From contig CANNFE010000003.1 of the NCBI GenBank assembly GCA_947503775.1, positions 1 to 64,000 of the forward strand: a stretch of DNA of 64,000 nucleotides. Direction: 5' to 3'. Positions 25,612-34,525 of the stretch are shown piece after piece; position 1 is the first letter of the stretch; each line of letters opens with the position of its first letter. The stretch comes from an uncultured Paracoccaceae bacterium (GTDB lineage Bacteria; Pseudomonadota; Alphaproteobacteria; Rhodobacterales; Rhodobacteraceae). The notes below the pieces were generated by a model that was not told the DNA's origin, made no database searches, and saw only the letters and a program-made list of their open reading frames with translations. A program made the position numbers and the translations under genes.

Positions 25612-27316
25612 CGTCGTGGGACGGGTGCTCCGCAGCTAGCCTTTGGACGGTGTCGATTTCGGCGCCGCCCGTGAAGTCGAGGCCACGATCGATCTTTTGC
25701 TGAAGCTCGCTGGCGAGTTCTGGCTCGGGCGAGAAGGACAGCGCGCGGCGCCATTGGAAGCGGGCCTCCTTGGCGCGACCGACAGACCAGTAGGCATCGC
25801 CGAGATGATCGTTGATGGTCGGATCGGTGGGCTCGAGCTCGGTCGCGCGCTCGAGCTGGCCGACAGCCTCTTCCACGCGGCCAAGGCGGTAGAGCGCCCA
25901 GCCGAGGCTGTCGATGATATGGCCCGCATCGGGCCGCGCGCGGGCGGCGCGGTCGATCATATCGAGCGCTTCGAGCAAGCGTTCGTTTTTCTCGACCAGC
26001 GAATAGCCGAGATAGTTCAAGACCTGCGGCTGATCCGGTTTCTTGCCCAGAGCGGCGCGAAAGTCAGCTTCGGCCTCGGCCCAGTTGCCGCTGCGGTCGT
26101 TGGTGATGCCGCGATAGTAGAGGATCGTCCAGGGGGCAGCGTCGCCCATCAGGTTGAGCGCGCGGTCATAGGCGCGGCTTGCCTCGTCATAGCGGCTGAG
26201 ACGGCGCATCGTGTCGCCCAAAAGCGCATGCACGCGCGGCAGTGCGCCGTGGGTTTCGCTGAGCTGGCGCAGGACTTCGATCGAGGCATTGATCTGACCC
26301 GATTGGCGCAGCGCCTCGGCGCGGCCCATCTCGGCAGAGGCAAAAGCCGGATCGTCGCGGGCGATCGTGTCGTAGGTCGCAGTGGCGAGGCGGTGCTGAC
26401 CCAGTCGGTCGAGCAGCCGGGCCGACATCAGGACGGCATCGGTATGACCCGGATCGATATGGGCGGCGGTGCGGGTATAGAGCAGGGTGTAATCGTCCTG
26501 CATCTCGCCATCGAGGGCGGTTGCGACGGAAAAGAACACCTCGGCCATGCCGCTTTGGGGCGTCTCAATCAGATCGAAGGTCAGGCTGTCGCCCTTGGCG
26601 AGCCTCGTCTGCATCTCAAGGACCAGCGGGTCGCGACGGGCGCCGAAGACCTCGGTCAGAAGCTGGGAGGCATCGGCGTCGCGACCAAGCTCGCTGAGGA
26701 TCTGGGCGCGGGCGATGGCGCCGCGACGGCTGCGCGCGATGATCTGGCCGGTTTCGCTGGTCATGATCGTCTCGGCCGCCTCGAGCCGCCCGGCAGAGGC
26801 CAGCGCGAGCGCCTTGTGGTAGAGGGCAAAGCCGTGGAGGCCTTCGGTATCGGCGACCTCGTCGAAGGCGTCGATGGCGTCGTCTATCCGGTCTTCGCCG
26901 ATGAAGGCCCAGGCCTGCAGGAGGCCATCGACCAGCGGGCCGATCGTGTGGCCGGATTCGAGGGCGGTGAAAATCTCGCGGTAGTCTTCCTTGAGAATAT
27001 TGTCCGCCGCGAGCGCGATGGAGGCGAGCTGGCTCTCGCCGCCCGTCGCGCGCAGGCGGTCTGCGATTGAGATGGCCTGCGGAACCCGGCCCGCGGCGAT
27101 CTGGGCCGCGATGCCTTTTTCCATGATTTTGACGTGACCCGGATTTTCGAGCATCGCCTGAACGAAATAGCGCGAGGCGGCTTCGAAATCCTTGTTGAGC
27201 CCGGCCTGGCGGGCGGCAAGGTAGGCCCCTGCCCCATCCTGCGCCGACACTCCCGTTGTCAGAGCGACAGCAAACACTGCCCCGAGGCCCCATGAGGCCT
27301 TTCTATATGTTGTCAT
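25604..27316 (-). CDS. Exported tetratricopeptide-repeat protein
   Basis: A 570-residue protein with an N-terminal signal peptide (start MTTYRKASWGLGAVFAVALT, cleaved near VSA-QDG) and about ten TPR-like helical pairs, clearest near the C-terminus (NYLGYSLVEKNERLLEALDM, SLGWALYRLGRVEEAVGQLE, HLGDAYWSVGRAKEARFQWR). TPR proteins of this kind act in the periplasm as assembly scaffolds. The ATG at 27316 was chosen over an upstream start because it gives a clean signal peptide. It overlaps ispE and probably shares its transcript, a common arrangement in Rhodobacterales. Confidence 0.85.
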   Translation of the reverse strand: MTTYRKASWGLGAVFAVALTTGVSAQDGAGAYLAARQAGLNKDFEAASRYFVQAMLENPGHVKIMEKGIAAQIAAGRVPQAISIADRLRATGGESQLASIALAADNILKEDYREIFTALESGHTIGPLVDGLLQAWAFIGEDRIDDAIDAFDEVADTEGLHGFALYHKALALASAGRLEAAETIMTSETGQIIARSRRGAIARAQILSELGRDADASQLLTEVFGARRDPLVLEMQTRLAKGDSLTFDLIETPQSGMAEVFFSVATALDGEMQDDYTLLYTRTAAHIDPGHTDAVLMSARLLDRLGQHRLATATYDTIARDDPAFASAEMGRAEALRQSGQINASIEVLRQLSETHGALPRVHALLGDTMRRLSRYDEASRAYDRALNLMGDAAPWTILYYRGITNDRSGNWAEAEADFRAALGKKPDQPQVLNYLGYSLVEKNERLLEALDMIDRAARARPDAGHIIDSLGWALYRLGRVEEAVGQLERATELEPTDPTINDHLGDAYWSVGRAKEARFQWRRALSFSPEPELASELQQKIDRGLDFTGGAEIDTVQRLAAEHPSHDDG

Positions 27317-27449
27317 CCGGACCGTCCCCTCGGCTGAATGTCGTTGGTTCCCCCACAATTCAGCCTAGTGAGGCGATTCCGAGGCGACAACCGGCCAGGG
27401 ACCCAAATTCCGGGGAGCGCGCTGTTTTTGCGCAACGGATCCGGGCAAA

Positions 27450-27466
27450 TGCCCGACAAACGGGCA
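27450..27466 (-). terminator. Hairpin after the ETF-QO gene
   Basis: TGCCCG and CGGGCA form a six-pair stem around five bases, ten bases after the ETF-QO stop on the minus strand, followed by TTT. A weak intrinsic terminator is likely. Confidence 0.5.
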
Positions 27467-27475
27467 GGTTTCGGC

Positions 27476-29125
27476 CTACATATTAGGGTAGTTCGGGCCA
27501 TCTCCGCCCTGCGGGACCGTCCAGACGATGTTCTGGGAGGGGTCCTTTATGTCGCAGGTCTTGCAGTGCACGCAGTTCTGGAAGTTTATGACGAACCGCG
27601 CGTCCTTGCCCTCTTCTTCCACGAATTCGTAGACACCTGCCGGGCAATAGCGCTGCGAGGGGCCTGCAAATTTCGGCAGATTCACGTCGACTGGAATGCT
27701 GGCATCCTTGAGCGTGAGATGCGCGGGCTGCTGCTCTTCATGATTGGTGAAGGAGAAGGAGACGTTGGTCAGGCGGTCGAAGCTGATCGTGCCGTCCGGC
27801 TTGGGATAGTCGATCGGCTTGTGATGCTTTGCGTCGCCGGTGGCTTCGGCATCGGTCTTGCCATGGCCGATCGTGCCCAGCAGCGAGAAGCCGAACGTGT
27901 TCGTCCACATGTCGATGCCGCCGCCGACGAGGCTCGCCATCAGGCCGTGCTTGGACCAGAGCGGTTTGACGTTGCGGACGGGCTTTAGGTCTTTGCCGAT
28001 CTCTCCAGTGCGCACAAGCGCGTCGTAACCGTTCAGGAGGTCTCCGCTGCGATCCTCGGAGAGGGCGACGGCGACCGCTTCGGCGGCGGCGATGCCCGAG
28101 AGCATGGCGTTGTGGTTGCCCTTGATCCGGGGGACGTTGACCATGCCAGCGGAGCATCCGAGTAGCGCACCGCCGGGGAATTCCAGCTTGGGCAGGGATT
28201 GCCAGCCGCCTTCGGAGATGGCGCGCGCGCCGTAGGCCACGCGCTTTCCGCCTTCGAGCAGCTCCTTAACCATCGGATGGTGCTTGAACTGCTGGAACGC
28301 CAGATAGGGGTTCACGTAAGGGTTTTCGTAGCCGAGATGGACAACGAAGCCGACATAGACCTGGTTATTGTCGAGGTGGTAGATGAAGGATCCGCCGCCC
28401 GCATTGCTGCCCAGCGGCCAGCCCATCGTGTGAGTCACGGTGCCGGGCTTGTGCTTGGCGGGGTCGATCTCCCACAGCTCTTTCATGCCGAGGCCGTATT
28501 TCTGCACGTCGCAGTCGGCGTCGAGCGCATATTTCGCGATCACCTGTTTGGAGAGCGAGCCGCGCACGCCCTCGCCCAGAAGGACGTATTTGCCGTGCAG
28601 CTCCATCCCCGGCTCATAGCCGTCGCCGGGCGTGCCATCGGGGTTCTTGCCGAATTCGCCCGCCACGACGCCTTTGACCTCGCCGTTTTCGCCGTAGATC
28701 AGTTCGGAGCAGGACATGCCGGGGAAGATCTCGACCTCGAGCGCTTCGGCCTGTTCGGCGAGCCAGCGGCAGACATTGCCCATGGAGACGATATAGTTCC
28801 CGTGGTTCTTCATCAGGGGCGGCATCGGCCAGAGCGGGATGCGGATCTTGCCCGCCTCGCCCAGCATGAAAAAGTTGTCGTCCTTGACCGGCACGTCGAG
28901 CGGTGCGCCCTTGTCCTTCCAGTCGGGGATCAGCTTGTCGAGGCCGATGGGATCGAGCACCGCACCCGAGAGGATATGCGCGCCAACCTCGGAGCCTTTT
29001 TCGAGCACGACGACGGAAAGATCGGGATTGATCTGTTTGAGCCGGATCGCCGATGAGAGGCCCGCGGGACCTGCCCCCACGATCACGACATCATATTCCA
29101 TCGCTTCGCGTTCGATCTGGCTCAT
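27476..29125 (-). CDS. Electron transfer flavoprotein-ubiquinone oxidoreductase
   Basis: A 549-residue membrane-associated flavoprotein that passes electrons from ETF, reduced by acyl-CoA and other dehydrogenases, to ubiquinone. The FAD loop VVIVGAGPAGLSSAIRL is at the N-terminus; the C-terminal 4Fe-4S ligands are C-P-A-G-V-Y and the NCVHCKTCDIKDPSQN cluster. Length matches the family. ETF itself is not in the window, but the acyl-CoA dehydrogenase at 39-41 kb would use this route. Confidence 0.96.
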   Translation of the reverse strand: MSQIEREAMEYDVVIVGAGPAGLSSAIRLKQINPDLSVVVLEKGSEVGAHILSGAVLDPIGLDKLIPDWKDKGAPLDVPVKDDNFFMLGEAGKIRIPLWPMPPLMKNHGNYIVSMGNVCRWLAEQAEALEVEIFPGMSCSELIYGENGEVKGVVAGEFGKNPDGTPGDGYEPGMELHGKYVLLGEGVRGSLSKQVIAKYALDADCDVQKYGLGMKELWEIDPAKHKPGTVTHTMGWPLGSNAGGGSFIYHLDNNQVYVGFVVHLGYENPYVNPYLAFQQFKHHPMVKELLEGGKRVAYGARAISEGGWQSLPKLEFPGGALLGCSAGMVNVPRIKGNHNAMLSGIAAAEAVAVALSEDRSGDLLNGYDALVRTGEIGKDLKPVRNVKPLWSKHGLMASLVGGGIDMWTNTFGFSLLGTIGHGKTDAEATGDAKHHKPIDYPKPDGTISFDRLTNVSFSFTNHEEQQPAHLTLKDASIPVDVNLPKFAGPSQRYCPAGVYEFVEEEGKDARFVINFQNCVHCKTCDIKDPSQNIVWTVPQGGDGPNYPNM

Positions 29126-29362
29126 CTGGCTCTCCTGTCGCGCGGCGCGGCGCTGGTCATGCTGAGTTAAGGTTTTGAACGGTATAAAGGGATGCGCGGC
29201 ATCGGGGTCAATTGGAACGGGACGTTAAAAGCCGTTTCCGCGACCTTAGGGCGCCATCGTGCGGGGGTCTGCGGGATTGCCGCCTGCCGCCGCGCTTCCC
29301 GTTTGGCTTTCCCCACGGGGCTGATAGGATCACGCGGATCAAAGACGTGCAGAGGACGAGGA

Positions 29363-29833
29363 ATGGACAAGATCCCGCTGACCAAAACCGGGTACGACGC
29401 GGTGAATGTGGAGCTTAAACAGCTCAAAAGCGAGGAGCGTCCGGCGATCATCCGGGCCATCTCGGAGGCGCGCGAGCACGGCGATCTGAGCGAGAATGCG
29501 GAGTATCATTCGGCCAAGGAAAAGCAGAGCTTCATCGAAGGGCGCATCAAGGAGCTTGAGGCGGTGATCTCGCTTGCCGATGTGATCGATCCGGCCAAGC
29601 TGTCTGGCACGGTGAAGTTCGGCGCGACGGTCAAGCTGGTCGACGAGGATACGGACGAGGAAAAGACCTATCAGATCGTGGGCGAGCACGAGGCTAATAT
29701 CGAGAACGGCAAGCTGAACGTGAAATCGCCGCTTGCGCGGGCACTGATCGGCAAGGATGAAGGCGACAGCGTCGAGGTTCGGACGCCGGGCGGTGAAAAA
29801 TCCTACGAGATCCTGGAGATCGTTTACCAGTAA
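29363..29833 (+). CDS. greA: Transcription elongation factor GreA
   Basis: A 156-residue factor that rescues backtracked RNA polymerase. The N-terminal coiled coil carries the acidic tip region ([18 protein letters not shown]) and the C-terminal FKBP-like domain ends [18 protein letters not shown] with a final [11 protein letters not shown]. The ATG at 29363 follows AGAGGACGAGGA and gives the standard length; earlier in-frame codons are non-coding leader. Confidence 0.97.
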   Translation: MDKIPLTKTGYDAVNVELKQLKSEERPAIIRAISEAREHGDLSENAEYHSAKEKQSFIEGRIKELEAVISLADVIDPAKLSGTVKFGATVKLVDEDTDEEKTYQIVGEHEANIENGKLNVKSPLARALIGKDEGDSVEVRTPGGEKSYEILEIVYQ

Positions 29834-29846
29834 CGGGTGAGGCGCG

Positions 29847-30767
29847 TTGGCCGAGCATTCCTCTTCGAGCGACAGGGCGGATGCCGCGTTCCTGAGAAAC
29901 GCGCCCGCCCGAACCGAGGCGTCGCCGGTCGAACTGGTGGCGGCCGGGATTGCTGCTTTGTGGCTGGTGGTCTCACTGATCGCGCTGGCGATCTGGGGGA
30001 TCGAAAGCGGGATCGGGCGGGTCCTTCTGGTCGCGACCGTCGTGATCTGCCCGGCGATCTGCGTGGCGGCGCTGGCGATCGCGGTCCGGGCACATCGGCT
30101 CGCCGCCGAAGAGGCGGAGCGGCTCGATGCGGCGGTGACCGCGTTACGGCAGACCTATCTTCTGGATCGGCAAAGCAGCGTCGGTGCGATCCGGCCCGCC
30201 TCTGGCCCTGCCCCGCGCGAGGCAGCGCCGCGGCCCGAGCCTGCGCCGCTGGAGGTTCAGGCGGATCTGCCGCTGGATCCTGCGCCGAAGACCGCGCCGC
30301 TGACCATGATCGAGGTGATCCGGGCGCTGAACTTTCCCGATACCGCAGAGGACAAGCTGGGCTTTTCCGCGCTGGCCAAGGCGCTGCGGGACCGGGAGTT
30401 CGGCAACCTGATCCGGTCGAGCCAGGATCTGCTGACGCTGCTTAGTCAGGATGGGATCTACATGGACGATCTGCCGCCGGACCGCGCCCGGCCCGAGCTG
30501 TGGCGGCGCTTTGCCGCCGGAGAGCGGGGGAGCGCCGTGGGCGATGTGGGCGGGATCCGCGACCAACGGAGCCTGGACAAGATCACCGCGCGGATGCGGG
30601 ACGATATGATCTTTCGCGACACCGCGCATCATTTCCTGCGCCGGTTCGATCAGTTCGTCACCGATTTCGAGGCGGAAGCGAGCGACGAGGAGATCTCGGT
30701 CATGGCCGAGACGCGGTCGGCGCGGGCCTTCATGCTGATCGCGCGGGCCTCAGGGACGTTCGATTAG
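29847..30767 (+). CDS. Hypothetical two-TM membrane protein
   Basis: A 306-residue protein starting with TTG after GGTGAGG, 13 nt behind greA. Two hydrophobic segments at about residues 28-50 and 60-80 are followed by a short coiled coil, a Pro/Ala-rich linker (about 110-150) and a C-terminal globular domain of mixed helix (SALAKALRDREFGNLIRSSQ, MRDDMIFRDTAHHFLRRFDQ). It looks like a conserved Rhodobacterales protein, but I recognise no family. The topology suggests a cytoplasmic domain tethered to the inner membrane. Its stop overlaps that of the convergent GNAT gene. Confidence 0.7.
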   Translation: MAEHSSSSDRADAAFLRNAPARTEASPVELVAAGIAALWLVVSLIALAIWGIESGIGRVLLVATVVICPAICVAALAIAVRAHRLAAEEAERLDAAVTALRQTYLLDRQSSVGAIRPASGPAPREAAPRPEPAPLEVQADLPLDPAPKTAPLTMIEVIRALNFPDTAEDKLGFSALAKALRDREFGNLIRSSQDLLTLLSQDGIYMDDLPPDRARPELWRRFAAGERGSAVGDVGGIRDQRSLDKITARMRDDMIFRDTAHHFLRRFDQFVTDFEAEASDEEISVMAETRSARAFMLIARASGTFD

Positions 30768-31348
30768 GCCAGCGTCTTGACCATCGTGGTGGCCGAGGAA
30801 AAGCCGAAGAGCTTGCTAAAGGGGCCCATATTGGTTGTGCCTTTCCGCTCGAATCCCTCGCGTTCGTAGAGGGCGCGGGCGCGCGGATTGCTGTCGATCA
30901 CGTCGAGGCGCAGCTTGCGGTAGCCGCGGCTGAGCGCCTCTTGGCAGATCGCGTTCAGAAGGGCCGTGCCAATGCCCTGCCCGCGCGCCTGCGGCGAGAC
31001 AAAAAGACCATCGAGCAGGAAGCGATCGTTATCGGTGTCCCGCTCGAGCAGCGTTAGGAGAGCGGCGCGCCAGGTTGCGCCGATGGTGCCGTAGATGCGC
31101 CGCAGATCGAGAAAGCCGCCGCCGACAAGAGCGCCGTCATAGGTCTTGAACCCCACAACGCCGAGCATCTCTCCGCCCTCCGATCGGGCGACAAGCGCGT
31201 GATCGGGCCGTAGCATGTCGGCGATGAACCGCAGGGCGAGGCGCTCGGGGCCTAGGACGCGGCCCAGCTTGCTTCCGAACGCGCCCCAGTAGAGCCGTGC
31301 GATGAGGGCGCGCTCGGTGTCCTCGAAACCGTGAGTGATCAAGGTCAC
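30764..31348 (-). CDS. GNAT-family N-acetyltransferase
   Basis: A 194-residue acetyltransferase with the acetyl-CoA motif VSPQARGQGIGTALLNAI and the C-terminal SNPRARALYEREGFER. The start is GTG, overlapping the stop of the DUF429-MoeA gene by four bases (GTGA). It is the last gene of the molybdenum-cofactor operon. Its substrate is unknown and its presence there may be incidental. Confidence 0.85.
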   Translation of the reverse strand: MTLITHGFEDTERALIARLYWGAFGSKLGRVLGPERLALRFIADMLRPDHALVARSEGGEMLGVVGFKTYDGALVGGGFLDLRRIYGTIGATWRAALLTLLERDTDNDRFLLDGLFVSPQARGQGIGTALLNAICQEALSRGYRKLRLDVIDSNPRARALYEREGFERKGTTNMGPFSKLFGFSSATTMVKTLA

Positions 31349-33456
31349 AGGCCGAAGCTGCTGAAGGGCAGGAAGCGGACGGGATCGCCGGGCGCGATAT
31401 CGCGCGCCTCGTCGGGAAGCTCGACCAGGCCGTCCGCCCAGGTGAGGCCCCGGATGCGGCCCGAGCCTTCGGAGGGGAAGACCTCGGCGCGGCCGTCTTG
31501 GATCCGGGCGCGCAGGTATTCGCGGCGGCCTTCTTTCTTGCGTTTGGAAAAGGCGGCGGGCAGGTCGATCCCTTGCGGCGTGGGCCAGGCACCGCCGGCG
31601 AGTCGGACCAGCGCGGGACGGGCAAAGATCAGGGTCGTGACGAACGCGGCGACCGGGTTGCCGGGCAGGCCGAAGACGGGCGTTCCGTTCCAGAGGGCGA
31701 GCGCAAGGGGACGGCCGGGTTTGACGGCGATGCGCCAAAGCTCCATCGCGCCGCTTTCTTCGAGAAGGGCCGAGATATGGTCTTCGTCGCCCGCTGACGC
31801 CCCGCCGCTGGTGAGGACGGCGTCGGTCCGGGCCGCGCCCTGATCGAGCGCATCGCGAATGACGGTGCGGTTGTCGGGCAGGCATCCCAGATCGACAGGC
31901 TCAAAGCCCCATTGGTCGAGCAGGGCGAGCAGCATGGGGCGGTTGGCATCGTGGATCTGCCCCGGTGCGAGATCGTGGCCGGAGGCGCGCAATTCGTCGC
32001 CGGTGGAAAGAACGCCAACACGCAGGCGGTCGTGAACTTGGGCCGTGCCGTGGCCCGTGGCGCTGAGCAGCGCGAGATCCTGCGGGGCGAGCCGATGGCC
32101 GGCATCGAAGATCTGTGCGTTTTGCTCGACATCTTCGCCAGCCGGGCGGGTATTCGCACGGGGTTTGAGCGGGCCGCGAAAGGCGATGGCTTGACCGTCC
32201 GTCGTCGTGTCCTCTTCGAGAACGACGGTGTCGACGCCTGGAGGCAGGACGGCTCCGGTTAGGATGCGGAGGGCACGGCCTTCGGCAAGGGTGCCGTCGA
32301 AGGGCGCCCCGGCGGCTGCGCGGCCCTTGGCCAGCGGCAGGTGATTGTCATCAGGTTTCAGGACAGAGGCCGAGAAGCCGTAGCCGTCGACCGCCGAATT
32401 GGCCGCGGGTGGATGGGCGCGCAGGGCGTGGATCGGCGCGGCGGTATAGCGGCCTGCGGCCTCGTGCAGGGGACGGGTCTGCGTGGCGGTGACCGGGGTG
32501 ATCGTCCGTTCGAGATGGGCAAGCGCAGCGTCGACCGGGGTCCAGTAGGCGCCGCGCGGCATGGCGAAACAATCGTCGCGCAGCGGCGGCGGCTTGAGCG
32601 GAGCGGTTTGGGCTGCGAGGGCATTCAGCTCATCCTCGTGACCGACGCCGAAGATCCAACCTTCCTCGGACGGCTCGACGTTCAGGATATCGGTGAGGCG
32701 ATCCGGCGGGAGGCGAGCGATGGTCTCGGCCAGAATACGGACCTGAACCTCGTCCTTGATGTCGCCGGGTTTGATCTGAGGAGTGATCGTCTTGGAGAGG
32801 AGCGAGGGCCAGATCTCGACAAAGGCGATAGGGGGGTCGAGCGGCTCAAAGGGCCAGACGGCAACCTTACCAGCGAAGCAGCGGCGCAGGCGGTTGAGGA
32901 CAGGCAGGCCAGTGAAGATCTGGCCGCCGACAGCCCCGGCCCCGCCCATTTGCCAGGACGGGAACGAGCTTGTTGCGAGCGTCTCGGCTTTGCGTTTCTC
33001 GGGTAGCCCGTGACTGTTTCGGTGGGTGCCCTTTCTCGGCAGATTTTGAATGTCGCGAGACAGACCGTTGAACCAGAAGGGGCCGGTGCCCTGAAACCGG
33101 GCATTGATCTCTCCAGCGAGATCGAAGCGATTGTTAGATTTGGGCGTGTCCTGCATCCGCTCTTCGAACCAGTCCCAAAGTTCGAGGGGATCGTCCGATC
33201 CGGTGAGGACCTTGGCAAAGTCGCCTGCAAAGGCGAAACCGAAATCAAAGCCAGCGAGGGTGGTGCGGCCCGCCTTGGTCTCTTCCTCCAGAAGGGTTGC
33301 GAGCGTCTCTTCGGCAATCTGGCGGTTGCGCTGATAGAGCGTTTCAGTGGGCGCTCCGTCCCGGCAGATGGCGATCCAGATCGCGTCCTTGCGCGGGGTG
33401 GGACCTGTGTCATTGCCGCCGGACCAGTCGACCATAATAACCGTGTCGGGTGTCAC
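31345..33456 (-). CDS. moeA: DUF429-MoeA fusion, molybdopterin molybdotransferase
   Basis: A 703-residue two-domain protein. Residues ~1-285 resemble DUF429, an RNase H-like domain (VDWSGG near the start, GFDFGFAF around 69-76, VEIWPSLL around 213). Residues ~300-703 are a full MoeA: the substrate arch NSAVDGYGF, LTGAVLPPG, GVLSTGDEL, SGGASAGDEDH and GLPGNPVA. MoeA inserts molybdate into adenylylated molybdopterin. No stop codon or frameshift separates the parts, so it is a true fusion. It sits between mobB and the GNAT gene with GTGA overlaps on both sides. The role of the N-terminal domain is unknown. Confidence 0.9.
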   Translation of the reverse strand: MTPDTVIMVDWSGGNDTGPTPRKDAIWIAICRDGAPTETLYQRNRQIAEETLATLLEEETKAGRTTLAGFDFGFAFAGDFAKVLTGSDDPLELWDWFEERMQDTPKSNNRFDLAGEINARFQGTGPFWFNGLSRDIQNLPRKGTHRNSHGLPEKRKAETLATSSFPSWQMGGAGAVGGQIFTGLPVLNRLRRCFAGKVAVWPFEPLDPPIAFVEIWPSLLSKTITPQIKPGDIKDEVQVRILAETIARLPPDRLTDILNVEPSEEGWIFGVGHEDELNALAAQTAPLKPPPLRDDCFAMPRGAYWTPVDAALAHLERTITPVTATQTRPLHEAAGRYTAAPIHALRAHPPAANSAVDGYGFSASVLKPDDNHLPLAKGRAAAGAPFDGTLAEGRALRILTGAVLPPGVDTVVLEEDTTTDGQAIAFRGPLKPRANTRPAGEDVEQNAQIFDAGHRLAPQDLALLSATGHGTAQVHDRLRVGVLSTGDELRASGHDLAPGQIHDANRPMLLALLDQWGFEPVDLGCLPDNRTVIRDALDQGAARTDAVLTSGGASAGDEDHISALLEESGAMELWRIAVKPGRPLALALWNGTPVFGLPGNPVAAFVTTLIFARPALVRLAGGAWPTPQGIDLPAAFSKRKKEGRREYLRARIQDGRAEVFPSEGSGRIRGLTWADGLVELPDEARDIAPGDPVRFLPFSSFGL

Positions 33457-33944
33457 AGGCCGGTCTCGCGCAGGATAAAATCGGCGATCTCGCGCGTTGC
33501 GTCGAGATGAAAGAGCGGACGGTCGAGGTCCAGAGCGCTGTCGCTTGCGACTGCACGGATCGTGGGATCACCCGGCGCGATCAAGGGCTGGCGCGTGGCA
33601 GCCCGGTGGGCCTCGACCTTGGGGTGGGTGTCGCGCTTGAAGCCCTCGACCAACACCAGATCGACGGGGTCGAGTTTAGTTAGCAGGTCGGAAAGAGGCG
33701 GCTCGGGGGCGCCGCGCAGTTCGGACATCAGCGCCCAGCGGGTGGCAGAGGAGAGGAGCACCTGCCCGGCCCCGGCGGTGCGATGGCGGTAGCTGTCCTT
33801 GCCCTCCTGATCGAGATCGAAGCGGTGATGGGCATGTTTGACGGTCGAAACGGTCAGCCCGCGCCCGGTCAGATCGGTGACGAGCCGCTCCATCAGGCCG
33901 GTCTTGCCGGAATTCTTGTAGCCGACGACGCCGAAGATGTTCAC
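33453..33944 (-). CDS. mobB: Molybdopterin-guanine dinucleotide biosynthesis protein B
   Basis: A 163-residue P-loop GTP-binding protein (VVGYKNSGKTGLMERLV) that assists MobA in making the MGD cofactor. The segments TVKHAHHRFDLDQEGKDSYR and VLVEGFKRDTHPKVE are typical. The start is GTG, overlapping the mobA stop (GTGA), and its stop overlaps the moeA start in the same way. Confidence 0.94.
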   Translation of the reverse strand: MNIFGVVGYKNSGKTGLMERLVTDLTGRGLTVSTVKHAHHRFDLDQEGKDSYRHRTAGAGQVLLSSATRWALMSELRGAPEPPLSDLLTKLDPVDLVLVEGFKRDTHPKVEAHRAATRQPLIAPGDPTIRAVASDSALDLDRPLFHLDATREIADFILRETGL

Positions 33945-34525
33945 AGCATGGCCTCGGCTTTGGTCAGGTCATCGGGTGTGTTGACGTTGAAGAAGGCGGC
34001 GTCGTCCGGAAACTCTGCTGTTGCGGCACCGTGGCGGTCGGTCCAGAGGACGACCTTGCGGGTGCCGTTTTGCAAGGCGGTTCGCAGATCCTCGCGAAGC
34101 GCCGTGGACCAGAAGCCGAAGGTTGGGTGGCGACCGCCGGGACTTGCGGCAAGCGCGATGGGCGCGCCCGCCTCGCAAGCCTGGGTCAGATGCGGGACGA
34201 GATCGCAGGGAAAAAACGGCGTGTCGCCCGCTACGGTGACAATAGCCTCCGCCCCTTCGGAGGCCGCCCAGTCGAGACCGGCGAGAACACCTGCGAGCGG
34301 ACCGGGGTGATCTGCCACGCTGTCAGGCAAAATCGGGAGGCCAAAGCGGGCCAGGCGGTCCGGATCGCCATTGGCGTTGATCGCAACGCTGGCGACCTGC
34401 GGCGCGAGGCGGTCCAAGATGCGCTGAAGAATCGTCGTATCGCCAAGCGTGAGAAGGGGCTTGTCGCCGCCTCCCATCCGGCGGGCCTGACCACCTGCGA
34501 GAACGACGCCGAGAGGGGCTTTCAT
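33941..34525 (-). CDS. mobA: Molybdenum cofactor guanylyltransferase
   Basis: A 194-residue nucleotidyltransferase that attaches GMP to molybdopterin. The N-terminal VVLAGGQARRMGGGDKPLL is the GTP-binding signature, and VAGDTPFFPCDLV carries the metal aspartate. The end FFNVNTPDDL is typical. Its ATG overlaps the fdhD stop (ATGA). The presence of mobAB means the cell makes MGD-containing enzymes such as formate dehydrogenase. Confidence 0.95.
   Translation of the reverse strand: MKAPLGVVLAGGQARRMGGGDKPLLTLGDTTILQRILDRLAPQVASVAINANGDPDRLARFGLPILPDSVADHPGPLAGVLAGLDWAASEGAEAIVTVAGDTPFFPCDLVPHLTQACEAGAPIALAASPGGRHPTFGFWSTALREDLRTALQNGTRKVVLWTDRHGAATAEFPDDAAFFNVNTPDDLTKAEAML

Noticed and set aside
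29300-29362. Promoter for greA (TTGGCT, 16 bases, TAGGAT)
   Set aside because: Both boxes match poorly and the region is GC-rich; start-site mapping would be needed before listing it.
31349-31885. A longer N-terminus for the GNAT protein
   Set aside because: It reads through the end of moeA in another frame with Pro/Arg-rich sequence. The GTG at 31348 overlapping the moeA stop matches the pattern of all neighbouring genes.
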